Origin: an uncultured Sulfitobacter sp. | GTDB taxonomy: Bacteria; Pseudomonadota; Alphaproteobacteria; Rhodobacterales; Rhodobacteraceae | DNA length: 64,000 bases | Reading direction: 5' to 3' | Assembly: GCA_947502265.1 (NCBI GenBank) | Contig: CANMZB010000010.1 | Location: 94,880 to 158,879, forward strand | Part shown: one piece after another, positions 33,712 through 42,251 of the stretch | Numbering within the stretch: the stretch's first letter is position 1 | Layout: every line of letters begins with the position of its first letter | Notes under the pieces: model-generated | Databases searched by the model: none | Told to the model about the DNA's origin: nothing | The model's input: only the letters and a program-made list of their open reading frames with translations | Made by a program: the position numbers and the translations under genes

Positions 33712-34304
33712 GTCACAATCCGGGGCGGGGTATCGCGCGCGGGTGCGGCATCGGCAGGGCGCAGATACAAGGGGGCGGGCCGCGCTGTGGCGGTGGCGTA
33801 GCGTTCGGCGCACAGATGCGCGATGGCGTCGGCAGTCGGGTGCGCAGGGGCGGCGCCAAGCGCGCCAATCACCGGAACATCAGAGGTTTCGAGCGCGGAT
33901 ATAGGCTGCAATGATGGTTCTTGGAAAACGGGCGTTTCGAAGCCTTGCACAAAAACCATGTCGCGCCGCGCATCCACTGCGCACAGGCACGGCCCTCGCG
34001 TCCCGTAGCGCAGCGCGTCAAAGGCGCTGACCCCGACGGCAGGCACGCCAAGCCCCAAGGCAAGCCCGCGCGCGGCAGAAACAGCGATGCGGATGCCTGT
34101 GAAATTGCCCGGCCCGATGCCGACGCCGATCGCGTCCAGATCGTCAACCGTGCTGCCGGTTTGTGCCAGAAGGTCTTGCACGAGACTCAAGAGCCGCTCT
34201 GCCTGACCTTTGGCCATTGGTTCGTGTGCGCTGGCGACGATCCGTCCCTCCAGCAGCAATGCCGCCGCACAATGCGCGGCGGAGGTATCAAAGCCGAGAA
34301 TCAT
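33708..34304 (-). CDS. tsaB: tRNA threonylcarbamoyladenosine biosynthesis protein TsaB
   Basis: A 198-residue protein of the ASKHA fold starting MILGFDTSAAHCAAALL, with GVGIGPGNFTGIRIAVSAARGLALG, the TsaB signature. It works with TsaD and TsaE to place t6A at position 37 of ANN-decoding tRNAs, an essential modification. It lies 10 bases after the NifU-like gene and overlaps rimI by four bases. Confidence 0.93.
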   Translation of the reverse strand: MILGFDTSAAHCAAALLLEGRIVASAHEPMAKGQAERLLSLVQDLLAQTGSTVDDLDAIGVGIGPGNFTGIRIAVSAARGLALGLGVPAVGVSAFDALRYGTRGPCLCAVDARRDMVFVQGFETPVFQEPSLQPISALETSDVPVIGALGAAPAHPTADAIAHLCAERYATATARPAPLYLRPADAAPARDTPPRIVT

Positions 34305-34314
34305 ACCGCGCCAA

Positions 34315-34875
34315 TCAGGCGACAGGGCGCACTTCGGTCACTTCGGGAATGTAATGGCGCAGCAGGTTTTCAATGCCCATTTTCAGCGTCAACGTAGAAG
34401 ACGGGCAGCCCGCACAGGCACCTTGCATGTGCAGATAGACAATGCCGCGGTCAAAGCCGTGGAAGGTAATGTCGCCGCCGTCCTGTGCAACGGCGGGACG
34501 CACACGGCTGTCGAGCAGTTCCTTGATCTGGCCCACAATCGCGCCATCCTCGCCGTCATGCTCTGCATGGCCGGAGACGGGCGTGTGATCTGCCCCCATG
34601 ACCGGCTGGCCGGACTGGAAATGCTCCATGATCGCGCCCAGAAGGCCGGGCTTGAGATGATCCCACTCCATCGCGTCCTGCTTTGTCACGGTGACGAAAT
34701 CAGCGCCAAAGAAAACACCGGTCACGCCATCGACTGCAAACAGGCGTGTGGCCAGAGGCGAACTGCCTGCGGTGTCGGCGGTGGGGAAATCTGCCGTTCC
34801 CATGTCCAGAACGGTCTGGCCGGGCAGGAATTTCAGGGTTGCCGGGTTCGGGGTGGATTCGGTTTGGATAAACAT
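34315..34875 (-). CDS. NifU-domain iron-sulfur scaffold/carrier protein (NfuA/Nfu1-like)
   Basis: A 186-residue protein with an N-terminal Nfu_N domain (MFIQTESTPNPATLKFLPG, TRLFAVDGVTGVFFGADFVTV) and a C-terminal NifU domain. The cluster-binding motif GACAGCPSSTLTLK holds the two Cys residues. It delivers 4Fe-4S clusters to target enzymes, as mitochondrial Nfu1 does. GGAG precedes the ATG at 34875. It is first in a same-strand run with tsaB and rimI. Confidence 0.93.
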   Translation of the reverse strand: MFIQTESTPNPATLKFLPGQTVLDMGTADFPTADTAGSSPLATRLFAVDGVTGVFFGADFVTVTKQDAMEWDHLKPGLLGAIMEHFQSGQPVMGADHTPVSGHAEHDGEDGAIVGQIKELLDSRVRPAVAQDGGDITFHGFDRGIVYLHMQGACAGCPSSTLTLKMGIENLLRHYIPEVTEVRPVA

Positions 34876-34965
34876 GCGCGTGGTCTCCATCAGGTCTTGT
34901 GCAGATATGCGGATTGGCAGCCGGAATGTCAAGGTGTCTGGAATGATTCTAAAGTAACAGCAAGG

Positions 34966-35421
34966 TCAGGTGATCCCTTCAAGCCGTTCTTTGCTTAGAT
35001 CGCCCGGTACGATCGTGATCGGCACGGACAGAGAGCTTGCGTTGCGCGTCAGTTGCGTGACCAGTGGCCCCGGTCCTTTGCCATCGGTGCCCGCGCCCAG
35101 CACCAGTACCCCGATTTCTCCGTTGTCGCGAATCTGCGCAATAATCTCGTCAACGGGCTGACCTTCACGGATCACCAGATTGGGATTGACGCCCTGCCGG
35201 TCCCGCATCCATTTCGCGAAAACCTCGAAATGCACTTCGATGCGCTCGCGCGTTTCTTCGCGCATGATGTCGCCCACGCCGATCCAGTGATTGAATTCTT
35301 CGGGCGGTATGACGGCAAGAACCTCTACTCCGCCACCGGTTTTGGAGGCCCGCATGGCGGCAAAACGCATGGCGTTGAGGCATTCGCGGCTGTCGTCCAG
35401 TACCACAAGAAACTTGCGCAT
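34966..35421 (-). CDS. Universal stress protein (UspA family)
   Basis: A 151-residue single-domain Usp protein starting MRKFLVVLDDSRECLNAMRF. It has the ATP-binding pattern GVLVLGAGTDGKGPGPLVT followed by SSLSVPITIVPG, so it is probably of the ATP-binding class. Its physiological role is unknown. It stands alone, 90 bases upstream of the NifU-like gene, with AGGGAGAATATC before the ATG. Confidence 0.9.
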   Translation of the reverse strand: MRKFLVVLDDSRECLNAMRFAAMRASKTGGGVEVLAVIPPEEFNHWIGVGDIMREETRERIEVHFEVFAKWMRDRQGVNPNLVIREGQPVDEIIAQIRDNGEIGVLVLGAGTDGKGPGPLVTQLTRNASSLSVPITIVPGDLSKERLEGIT

Positions 35422-35531
35422 GATATTCTCCCTCGGTCCGCGCGGATCATGGCGCGCTGCCGCCTGTCTTGCAATTGGCTTTTGCGGGTTTGACGATCTT
35501 CATGTTGACGGTCTCGGCGGCTGCGGGCACC

Positions 35532-36410
35532 CTATGCCCGTTGGCTGGCGGCCCAATCCCAATACATTTCGCGCACTCGTCGGGTCACCGGATTGCCGGT
35601 GTCGCCCACCTGATAGGTGGTGTCGTCAAAGGCATCGATCGGTGTGATCTTCATCATGTTGCCAGAGAGAAAAACTTCGTCTGCGGTGTGGAACTCGTCA
35701 AAGCTCAATACGCGTTCATGCACTGTGATGCCGTTTGCGCGCATGTTTTCCATGTGCCGCGCACGGGTGATTCCGGCCAGAAAAGTGCCGTTGGGGATTG
35801 GGGTGAACACTTCGCCGTCCTTGACCATGAACACATTTGCGGTGGCACTTTCGGCGACATTTCCCATCGCATCCGCGACCAGCGCATTGCCGAATCCCTT
35901 GGAGCGCGCTTCGACCAGCATCCGCGCGTTGTTGGGGTAAAGACATCCTGCCTTGGCGTTCACTACACTATCCTCCAGAACCGGACGGCGAAACCGTGTT
36001 CGCGTGAGGCTTGAGGCCGCTTCCGGCGGTGCCATCGGGATCTCTTCGAGAGAAACGGCAAAACCGGTTGCGTTCGGGCGCGGGACAATGCCTGTTTCGT
36101 CGCCGTCCAGCGCCCAATACATCGGCCTGATGTAAACGGCGGCATCGCGCGGGTAGCTGGCCAGCCCTTCGCGCACGGTTTGTACCATCGTCTGCGTGTC
36201 CATCGTGGGCGTGATCATCAGGGCCTGCGCCGAGCGGTTGATCCGCGCGCAATGCGCCTCAAGGTCGGGGGCCAACCCGTCAAAAAGCCGCGCGCCGTCG
36301 AACACAGTTGTGCCAAGCCACGCGCCGTGATCGGCGGCTTTCATGATGCTCAGATCGCCGTTGTGCCAAGTGCCTTCAAAATAGGTGCGAATGTTGTTGC
36401 CAATGGCCAT
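35532..36410 (-). CDS. Class IV PLP aminotransferase, branched-chain type
   Basis: A 292-residue fold-type IV aminotransferase. The Schiff-base Lys lies in SVVNAKAGCLYPNN. PLP-phosphate contacts are in ANVFMVKDGEVFTP and GITRARHMENMR, with EVFLSGNMMKITPI near the C-terminus. It most resembles branched-chain aminotransferases, which interconvert Leu/Ile/Val and their keto acids with glutamate. The substitution of the usual GGNY region by GCLYPNN leaves another amino donor or D-amino-acid activity possible. It is 29 bases downstream of a small conserved gene. Confidence 0.85.
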   Translation of the reverse strand: MAIGNNIRTYFEGTWHNGDLSIMKAADHGAWLGTTVFDGARLFDGLAPDLEAHCARINRSAQALMITPTMDTQTMVQTVREGLASYPRDAAVYIRPMYWALDGDETGIVPRPNATGFAVSLEEIPMAPPEAASSLTRTRFRRPVLEDSVVNAKAGCLYPNNARMLVEARSKGFGNALVADAMGNVAESATANVFMVKDGEVFTPIPNGTFLAGITRARHMENMRANGITVHERVLSFDEFHTADEVFLSGNMMKITPIDAFDDTTYQVGDTGNPVTRRVREMYWDWAASQRA

Positions 36411-36439
36411 TGGGGTGTCCTTTGATAAAACCGGCGCGG

Positions 36440-36670
36440 TCAGGGCGCGCTGTGATAGGTGCCTTCTGGCAGGTTGAGCGCCGCCGCCAGATCACGCAGC
36501 TGGTTGGGGGACAGCGTGATCCGCCGCACCTCGTCCGTCTTCGAATCCCATTGCTCGATTGTGATCTGGCTGGCAAAAGCGTTGAGGATCACATCTTCCT
36601 GCAAGGGCGATCCGCCCTCGTCGACCAGCGTGATCACGGTCGCGTCGAATTCGTGTTCTATGGTAAACAT
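36440..36670 (-). CDS. Small conserved hypothetical protein
   Basis: A 76-residue soluble acidic protein, MFTIEHEFDATVITLVDEGG, then TIEQWDSKTDEVRRITLS and LRDLAAALNLPEGTYHSAP. There is no signal or membrane segment and I recognise no named domain. The composition and length look like a real gene. It precedes the aminotransferase by 29 bases on the same strand, so it is probably co-transcribed. Confidence 0.7.
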   Translation of the reverse strand: MFTIEHEFDATVITLVDEGGSPLQEDVILNAFASQITIEQWDSKTDEVRRITLSPNQLRDLAAALNLPEGTYHSAP

Positions 36671-36845
36671 GGGGGCATGATTACCTGAACCGCGCGGCGG
36701 CGCAAGCCGGACCGGAACGCAAAACCCGGATCGGCAACATCAGCGGTGAAGGCGCGGGTTTTCGCATTCTTTGGTGAACGCACTGGTCCCTGCCGCTCCA
36801 CATGTTAAATACTCCGGTAGACTTTTTGAAAAGGAATCTGCTGCA

Positions 36846-37562
36846 ATGATATTGCGTGCTTTCGCGGCCTTCGGTTTTGCATTGGCGCTTGCCGCCTGTG
36901 ATGTGACGCCCGTGTCCGGTCCGGTGTCCGGTTCCGGCCCTGTCACCAGCCAAAGCCAGATGTCACCATCGGCGCGCCAGAACGCGCGCAGCTTCGTGCG
37001 TGTGGTTTCCAGACTTGAGCCGGTCGCCGAGCAGGAGTGCCGTGCGCGGACCCGGAATGTGAATTGCGATTTCAACATCGTAGTGGATGATCGTCCCGAT
37101 CAACCTGCCAACGCCTATCAGACGCTGGACCGGCAAGGGCGCCCGATCATCGCATTCACACTGTCGCTGATCGACGATGCGCGTAACGAGGACGAACTGG
37201 CTTTTGTGATGGGCCATGAAGCCGCACACCACATCGCGGGCCACATCGGGCGCCAGCAGCAAAATGCGGTTGCCGGGGCGGTGATTTTTGCCGGTCTGGC
37301 GACGCTGAGCGGCGGGGACGCATCCGCGGTGCGCTCGGCGCAGGAGCTTGGCGCACAGGTCGGCGCACGCAGTTATTCGAAGAATTTCGAGCTTGAAGCA
37401 GATGCGTTGGGCACGGTGATCACCAAGAGGGCAGGTTATGACCCGCTGCGCGGCGCGGAGTTCTTTACCCGCATTCCCGATCCGGGCGACAAGTTCCTTG
37501 GAACCCATCCGCCCAATAGCGCGCGTCTGGACACGGTGCGCCAAACCGTCGCCGGGCTTTGA
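36846..37562 (+). CDS. M48-family metalloprotease, lipoprotein
   Basis: A 238-residue protein with a lipoprotein signal (MILRAFAAFGFALALAAC, lipobox LAAC with Cys18) and the zinc protease motif HEAAH in VMGHEAAHHIAGH; the third ligand Glu is in FELEADALG. This is the BepA/LoiP/YcaL type, acting at the outer membrane or periplasm on misfolded envelope proteins. AAGGAAT lies upstream of the ATG at 36846; a longer frame to 36771 would bury the signal. The YigZ-family gene follows 28 bases later. Confidence 0.92.
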   Translation: MILRAFAAFGFALALAACDVTPVSGPVSGSGPVTSQSQMSPSARQNARSFVRVVSRLEPVAEQECRARTRNVNCDFNIVVDDRPDQPANAYQTLDRQGRPIIAFTLSLIDDARNEDELAFVMGHEAAHHIAGHIGRQQQNAVAGAVIFAGLATLSGGDASAVRSAQELGAQVGARSYSKNFELEADALGTVITKRAGYDPLRGAEFFTRIPDPGDKFLGTHPPNSARLDTVRQTVAGL

Positions 37563-37590
37563 GCGTGGTCGGCGTGTCGGTGGCGCGCAC

Positions 37591-37962
37591 ATGAGCCGGA
37601 CATTGCGTAAACTTGACCAGATCCTGAGCGACCGTGGGAGTAAATACGCGGTCTCGGGCTGTGCTGTGTCAAACCGCGCCGAGATTGACGCGGCGCTCAA
37701 ATCCCTGAAACGCGACAAATCCTATGCCAAGGCGACGCATAACACATGGGGCGTACAGCTTTCACAGGGCGGGCCGCTCAAAGCCGATGACGGCGAGAGT
37801 GGTGCTGGTATGGTGATTTTGCGGATGCTGGAGCGTGAGGGCCTGCAAGACCACCTTGTCGTGGTCACCCGCTGGTACGGGGGCAAGCATCTGGGCGGGG
37901 ACCGTTTCCGTCATGTGCAAACCTGCGTGCGCAGCTATTTGGATGCCGTGTCAGACGCTTAA
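37591..37962 (+). CDS. YigZ/IMPACT N-domain protein
   Basis: From the ATG at 37591 the protein has 123 residues with the UPF0029/IMPACT core: SKYAVSGCAVSNRAEIDAAL, DDGESGAGMVILRML, VVVTRWYGGKHLGGDRFRHV. It lacks the C-terminal domain of E. coli YigZ (about 200 residues). The cellular role is unclear; eukaryotic IMPACT modulates the GCN2 kinase pathway. Its last 12 bases overlap the 3' end of the hlyIII pseudogene on the opposite strand. Confidence 0.85.
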   Translation: MSRTLRKLDQILSDRGSKYAVSGCAVSNRAEIDAALKSLKRDKSYAKATHNTWGVQLSQGGPLKADDGESGAGMVILRMLEREGLQDHLVVVTRWYGGKHLGGDRFRHVQTCVRSYLDAVSDA

Positions 37963-38570
37963 TGCAATGGCTATGAAAAAACAGATCGAAGCGGTGAGCA
38001 CAAACCCGTGCCAGATTGCATTCTGTTAGGCGAGGCGTTCGCGCGCATAGAAGATTGTTCCCAAAGAATAAATCAGGCCACCGGCGATGATCAGGAACAC
38101 TGCCGTTCTGGAAAGATGTACACACATCGGCCATATCAGCAGCGCCGAAAGCCATCCCATCAGCAGATAAAGCGCAAGCGAGCCTATGGCATCTGCACCC
38201 CAGCCGCGCAGCTTGGCGATCGCACCGACCAGCGCCAGCATCCAGACGATACCCAGAATGCCGTAGGCGAACGCCGAGCCGATCACGACAACCAGCGGCG
38301 TATAGGTGCCTGCGATTTTGAAATAGATTGTGGCGTGATCAATGCGCTTCAGCAGCGCCCGCGTGCGATCCACCGGTGTCAGATGATAGAAGGCCGACGC
38401 GGCAAATGCGGCGATCACGACAACCCGTAAAGAACGACTGCGGTCAGCAGCAGCTTGCTATGCTCTACCTGAACAATAAGGACCGCCGTTGCGGGCAAGG
38501 CGAACATGAGGCCGAAGAGGTGAACAACGCCGTCAGCGATGGTTTCGGATTTTGAATGCGGATACGCCAT
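37951..38570 (-). pseudogene. Hemolysin III/YqfA family membrane protein, broken by a frameshift and a stop
   Basis: Read continuously the locus gives a normal-length family member of about 206 residues. The intact 5' part (from ATG 38570) reads MAYPHSKSETIADGVVHLFG and runs to TAVVLYGLS-stop at 38415. Adding one base near 38421-38426 restores YGLVVIAAFAASAFYHL, continuing with LKRIDHATIYFKIAGTYTPL. This second part ends at TAA (38026-38028) after YARERLA. The same frame then continues QNAIWHGFVLTASICFF to TGA at 37951. Family members have an aromatic residue at the stop position before this C-terminal His segment. So there are two independent lesions, and the gene is probably inactive. Sequencing error is possible for either one. 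Confidence 0.85.
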
Positions 38571-38680
38571 CAGATCAGCGTAGCAGAAAACAGGTTTCTA
38601 AAAGGTGTAACCCGGCGTCACCCTGACCGCCTGCGCGTGAGGTCACTGAATAACGCCAGCGCGCATATTTCGCGCCATCC

Positions 38681-39040
38681 CTAACGTGGCTTGTTCCCGT
38701 CGATCCACCGCGACATCAGTCCTTTGTCGCGAAAGCATTCGGGCGGCACCTGCGTGCGTTTGATCCGGGCGATCCGTTCGGCAAAGCCGACCTGCCTGGA
38801 AGAAGGATAATCGTTGAACGCGCCGGGCGCGGGTTTGTGGGCGTCAATCCATTTTGACAACCGCGTGCGGTCCTCCTCGATCCCTTTGGGCAAGGCGTCA
38901 TGCGTCTTGGCTGCCAATGCGCGGGCATACTCGATCTGTCTGACCGTGGCGGGCGTGGGGGCGGGCAAGGGCAGATCAGGCTGCGCAATCGCAGGGGTTC
39001 TTTGGCTGAAGAGGCCGGGAAATGTGGGTTGAAAGGACAT
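38681..39040 (-). CDS. Two-repeat hypothetical protein behind a LexA-type box
   Basis: A 119-residue soluble protein with a Pro-rich N-terminus and two copies of a roughly 33-residue unit. Copy one is VRQIEYARALAAKTHDALPK...LSKWIDAHKP; copy two is VGFAERIARIKRTQVPPECF...LMSRWIDGNKPR. Each ends in S-[KR]-W-I-D-x-[HN]-K-P. The unit vaguely recalls DUF3072 but I cannot assign it. AAGGAA lies seven bases before the ATG. A GTTC-N7-GTTC box at 39076-39090 with a TACTAT -10-like element (39066-39071) just downstream suggests SOS control. Confidence 0.75.
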   Translation of the reverse strand: MSFQPTFPGLFSQRTPAIAQPDLPLPAPTPATVRQIEYARALAAKTHDALPKGIEEDRTRLSKWIDAHKPAPGAFNDYPSSRQVGFAERIARIKRTQVPPECFRDKGLMSRWIDGNKPR

Positions 39041-39432
39041 CCTACGTTCCTTGTTCTACATACCTATAGTAAATAGAACATTAACGGAACAGTTTCAAGT
39101 GTTCTCCTTTTGTCTGCCTTTGGGGGTTGATTGGTGCATTGCAGAAAATACTCTCCGGAAACCTTTAGGGCGGTGAGGGTGAGGTGCATGAACAGGCTTG
39201 TATCTAACGACAGCCCGCTGCGCAGGGTCCGGCGGCGCAAGTGTTGCCCGAAGCCGTGCAACGTCTCTTTTTGAGAGACCTTTGTCCAAACCTGACCCCA
39301 GAAAAGCGCATATTCGTCCAAAATATAACCCGGCAGTGTTATTTCACACACGCGACGTTGCCGCAATCATGGCAATTGGGACCCGGATGTTGGAAAGTTG
39401 TCCGGTAGAATCACGAAACGTCGGGGGAATAT
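39041..39432. other. Intergenic region between the two-repeat protein and potA
   Basis: The 392 bases carry the divergent promoters of the two-repeat gene (minus) and potA (plus). Besides the LexA-type box there is an inverted repeat GTTCTA/TAGAAC (39053-39058 and 39074-39079). A minus-strand frame 39064-39366 has no ribosome-binding site and no recognisable family and is not called. Confidence 0.5.
39076..39090 (-). promoter_or_regulatory. LexA-type SOS box, GTTC-N7-GTTC
   Basis: The minus strand reads GTTCCGTTAATGTTC, the direct-repeat LexA operator known from alphaproteobacteria such as Rhodobacter. It ends 35 bases before the ATG of the two-repeat gene, with a TACTAT hexamer four bases downstream, so LexA would sit over the -35/-10 spacer. 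About two matches to this degenerate motif are expected by chance in 64 kb, but few in promoter position. Confidence 0.55.
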
Positions 39433-40512
39433 GTGACGATAGCGATCAGCGCGCAGAAATTGCGAAAAGTGTATCCGGGCCAACCGCCTGTGGTCGCGTT
39501 GGAAGAGGCCACTATTGATATTCTGGAAAACGAGTTCTTCACGCTGCTCGGCCCTTCGGGGTGTGGTAAAACAACGCTGTTGCGCCTCATCGCGGGGTTC
39601 GAGCATCCGACCGCAGGCACCCTGACGATGCACGGCAAAGACCTGCTTGCCTCGCCGCCGCACAAGCGCCCGGTGAATACGGTGTTCCAGAATTACGCGC
39701 TTTTCCCGCATTTGACTGTGGCGCAAAACATCGCCTTCGGGTTGGAAATGCTGGGGAAGCCGCGCGCCGAGATAACGCGCACTGTGGACGAGATGATGGA
39801 TCTGGTGAAAATGACCCAGATGGCGGACCGCCAGACAGGCCAGATTTCGGGTGGCCAGCAACAACGCGTCGCGTTGGCCCGCGCGCTGGCACCCAAGCCG
39901 AAAGTTTTGCTGCTGGACGAGCCGTTGAGCGCGCTGGATTTCAAGTTGCGCAAAGACATGCAGCTTGAGCTGAAGCGCCTGCAAATGGAGACGGGCATTA
40001 CCTTTATCTTCGTGACCCACGATCAGGAAGAGGCGCTGACCATGTCGGACCGGATCGCGGTGATGAGTGCCGGCACCATCCGCCAGATCGGCGGCCCGCG
40101 CGACATCTACGACCAACCCGCCGAGCGCTTTGTGGCGGATTTCATCGGCGATACGAATTTTCTACCCGCCGAGATCACCGCTTTTGCAGGGAGCAGCATC
40201 GCAATGCGTCTGTCTTCGGGCAAGACGGTCAATGCGCGGAGCCATGCAGAGGTGACGCAAAAGGGCAAGGTCACGCTTGCCATTCGTCCCGAACACGCCA
40301 GCCTCGCCCCCGAGGCCGAGGGGCTGTTGGCCGGAACGCTGGGCGAGATCGTCTATTTCGGGACCGACACACATTATCACATCGCCCTTGATGACGGCAC
40401 GGCCTTTGTTGTGCGCCGCCAGAACCAGCCCGAGGTCAAAGCGGCCTATACCTCCGGTCAGCGGATCGGCATACGTTTTGCCGATGACGTGGCACAGGTT
40501 TTGAGGGATTGA
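39433..40512 (+). CDS. potA: Spermidine/putrescine-type ABC transporter ATPase (PotA)
   Basis: A 359-residue ATPase with Walker [10 protein letters not shown] (about 34-42), Q-loop FQNYALFPH, signature ISGGQQQR, Walker B VLLLDEP, switch VTHDQEEAL and a C-terminal TOBE domain (about 280-355). It energises polyamine-type import. The start is GTG at 39433; the ATG two bases earlier is out of frame and meets a stop immediately. GGGGGAA is the ribosome-binding site. potB follows three bases after the stop. Confidence 0.93.
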   Translation: MTIAISAQKLRKVYPGQPPVVALEEATIDILENEFFTLLGPSGCGKTTLLRLIAGFEHPTAGTLTMHGKDLLASPPHKRPVNTVFQNYALFPHLTVAQNIAFGLEMLGKPRAEITRTVDEMMDLVKMTQMADRQTGQISGGQQQRVALARALAPKPKVLLLDEPLSALDFKLRKDMQLELKRLQMETGITFIFVTHDQEEALTMSDRIAVMSAGTIRQIGGPRDIYDQPAERFVADFIGDTNFLPAEITAFAGSSIAMRLSSGKTVNARSHAEVTQKGKVTLAIRPEHASLAPEAEGLLAGTLGEIVYFGTDTHYHIALDDGTAFVVRRQNQPEVKAAYTSGQRIGIRFADDVAQVLRD

Positions 40513-40515
40513 TGT

Positions 40516-41427
40516 ATGGCTGATCTCGACCTCACCGCGCACAAGCGTGCCACCCGAACACGCTGGCTGCTGCTGGCCCCCGCGCTTGTGATCTTGCTGA
40601 TTGCCGCCAGTGGTCCGTTGCTGATCACGCTGGTCTATTCCTTCCTCACGCCGGGCGATTATGGCGGCGTGCAGTGGCAGGCATCGGGCGATGCGTGGTT
40701 CAACGTGGTTCTGCAGCGCGACATCTTTGATGACACGCTAAGCTTTTCCGATGCGCATCTAAGCATCTTTGCGCGCTCTGTGAAGCTGTCGCTGATGACC
40801 ACAGTGCTGTGCCTTTTCTTCGGCTTTCCCACCGCCTATTTCATCGCGACACGCCCCAAAAAGCAGCGTGATTTGTGGATGTTGCTGATTATCATCCCGT
40901 TCTGGACCAATCTGTTGATCCGCACTTTTGCGATCGTCGAGTTGATCCGAAACGAAGGCACGGTCAACACGCTGTTGATGTCGCTTGGCATCATCGACGC
41001 GCCGATCCAGATGCTGTTTACCGAATTCTCGATCCTTGTCGGCATGGTCTATGTCTATCTGCCGCTGATGGTGCTGCCGCTTTATGCGGCGATGGAGCGG
41101 TTGGATTTCAGCCTCGTCGAGGCGGCGTATGATCTGTACGCCACACGGTTTCAGGTCTTGCGCCGTGTGATTGTGCCGCTGGTCAAACCGGGGGTGATTG
41201 CGGGGTCGATCCTTGTGTTTGTGCCGTCGCTTGGGGCTTACGTTACGCCGCGCGTGATGGGCGGGGGCAACCAGCTGATGATCGGGAACCTGATCGAATT
41301 GCAGTTCGGGCAGGGGCGCAACTGGCCGCTGGGGGCGGCGTTGTCGATCACGTTGCTGGGCATCGTGATGCTGGCGCTTCTTTTGTATGTGCGCGCCGCA
41401 GGCAGCGAGGAGGTGCATCGTGGCTAA
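40516..41427 (+). CDS. potB: Polyamine-type ABC transporter permease PotB
   Basis: A 303-residue permease with six main helices and the EAA loop VEAAYDLYATRFQVLRRVIVP (about 198-218). LLAPALVILLIAASGPLLITLVYSF is the first helix. It pairs with PotC to form the channel. Its last eight bases overlap the start of potC. Confidence 0.92.
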   Translation: MADLDLTAHKRATRTRWLLLAPALVILLIAASGPLLITLVYSFLTPGDYGGVQWQASGDAWFNVVLQRDIFDDTLSFSDAHLSIFARSVKLSLMTTVLCLFFGFPTAYFIATRPKKQRDLWMLLIIIPFWTNLLIRTFAIVELIRNEGTVNTLLMSLGIIDAPIQMLFTEFSILVGMVYVYLPLMVLPLYAAMERLDFSLVEAAYDLYATRFQVLRRVIVPLVKPGVIAGSILVFVPSLGAYVTPRVMGGGNQLMIGNLIELQFGQGRNWPLGAALSITLLGIVMLALLLYVRAAGSEEVHRG

Positions 41428-42226
41428 AAATACAGGATACGACGTTCACCGCCAGACCGGCTTTACCACCATCGCGTTCAGTTGTTTTGTGCTGTTGTAC
41501 ATGCCGATCATCCTGTTGGTGATCTATTCGTTCAACGCGGGGTCTTCCATCGCGATCTGGGAGGGGTTTTCGTGGCGCTGGTATCAATCGGCATGGCAGA
41601 ACGAACAGGTGCAGGAGGCAACCGTGCGCAGCCTGATCATCGCGCTTTGGGCCTCGGCGATCTCGACGAGCGTTGCGGTGATGGCGGCCCTTGCCACCAC
41701 CCGCACCCGCAAATTCAAAGGGCAAGGCCTTGTCTTTGCGATGATCAACCAACCGCTGATGGTCCCCGAAATCGTGACCGCCGTGGCGCTGTTGATCTTC
41801 TTTGCGGGGATCAAGGTGGCGACGGGTTATACCGGTTTGTTCTATCTGATCCTTGCGCATTCGGCTTTTTGTATTCCCTTCGCCTACTTGCCGATCCGCG
41901 CGCGGTTGCAAGGGATGGATCTGACGCTGGAACAGGCTGCCGCCGATCTGTATGCGCCACCGTTTCAGGTGTTTCGCCGGATCACATTGCCGCAGCTTTG
42001 GCCGGGGATTCTTGCCGGCGCGATGCTGGCCTTTGTAATCAGCCTTGATGACGTGGTGATTACCGAGTTTGTCAAATCCGCAGGGCAGGATACATTGCCG
42101 ACCTACATGCTGGGTCAGTTGCGCCGCGTCGTGACACCCGAGATCAACGCGATTTCCACCGCGCTTCTGGGCATATCTATCGTCATGGTCATCGCGTTTA
42201 CCGTGCTGAGCAAAGTGAAGAAATAA
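41420..42226 (+). CDS. potC: Polyamine-type ABC transporter permease PotC
   Basis: The permease has 268 residues when started at GTG 41420 (MAKNTGYDVHRQTGF), where GGAGGTGCATC gives a strong ribosome-binding site and the start overlaps potB by eight bases. It has about six helices and the EAA loop EQAAADLYAPPFQVFRRITLP. The motif FVISLDDVVITEFVKS near residue 205 is typical of PotC. A longer frame to 41387 lies inside potB and is rejected. Confidence 0.92.
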   Translation: MAKNTGYDVHRQTGFTTIAFSCFVLLYMPIILLVIYSFNAGSSIAIWEGFSWRWYQSAWQNEQVQEATVRSLIIALWASAISTSVAVMAALATTRTRKFKGQGLVFAMINQPLMVPEIVTAVALLIFFAGIKVATGYTGLFYLILAHSAFCIPFAYLPIRARLQGMDLTLEQAAADLYAPPFQVFRRITLPQLWPGILAGAMLAFVISLDDVVITEFVKSAGQDTLPTYMLGQLRRVVTPEINAISTALLGISIVMVIAFTVLSKVKK

Positions 42227-42251
42227 TGAATAACCACCATGGGAGACCACA

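Noticed and set aside
39064..39366. 100-codon minus-strand frame upstream of potA
   Set aside because: No ribosome-binding site, no recognisable content, and it covers the promoter region with the LexA-type box.
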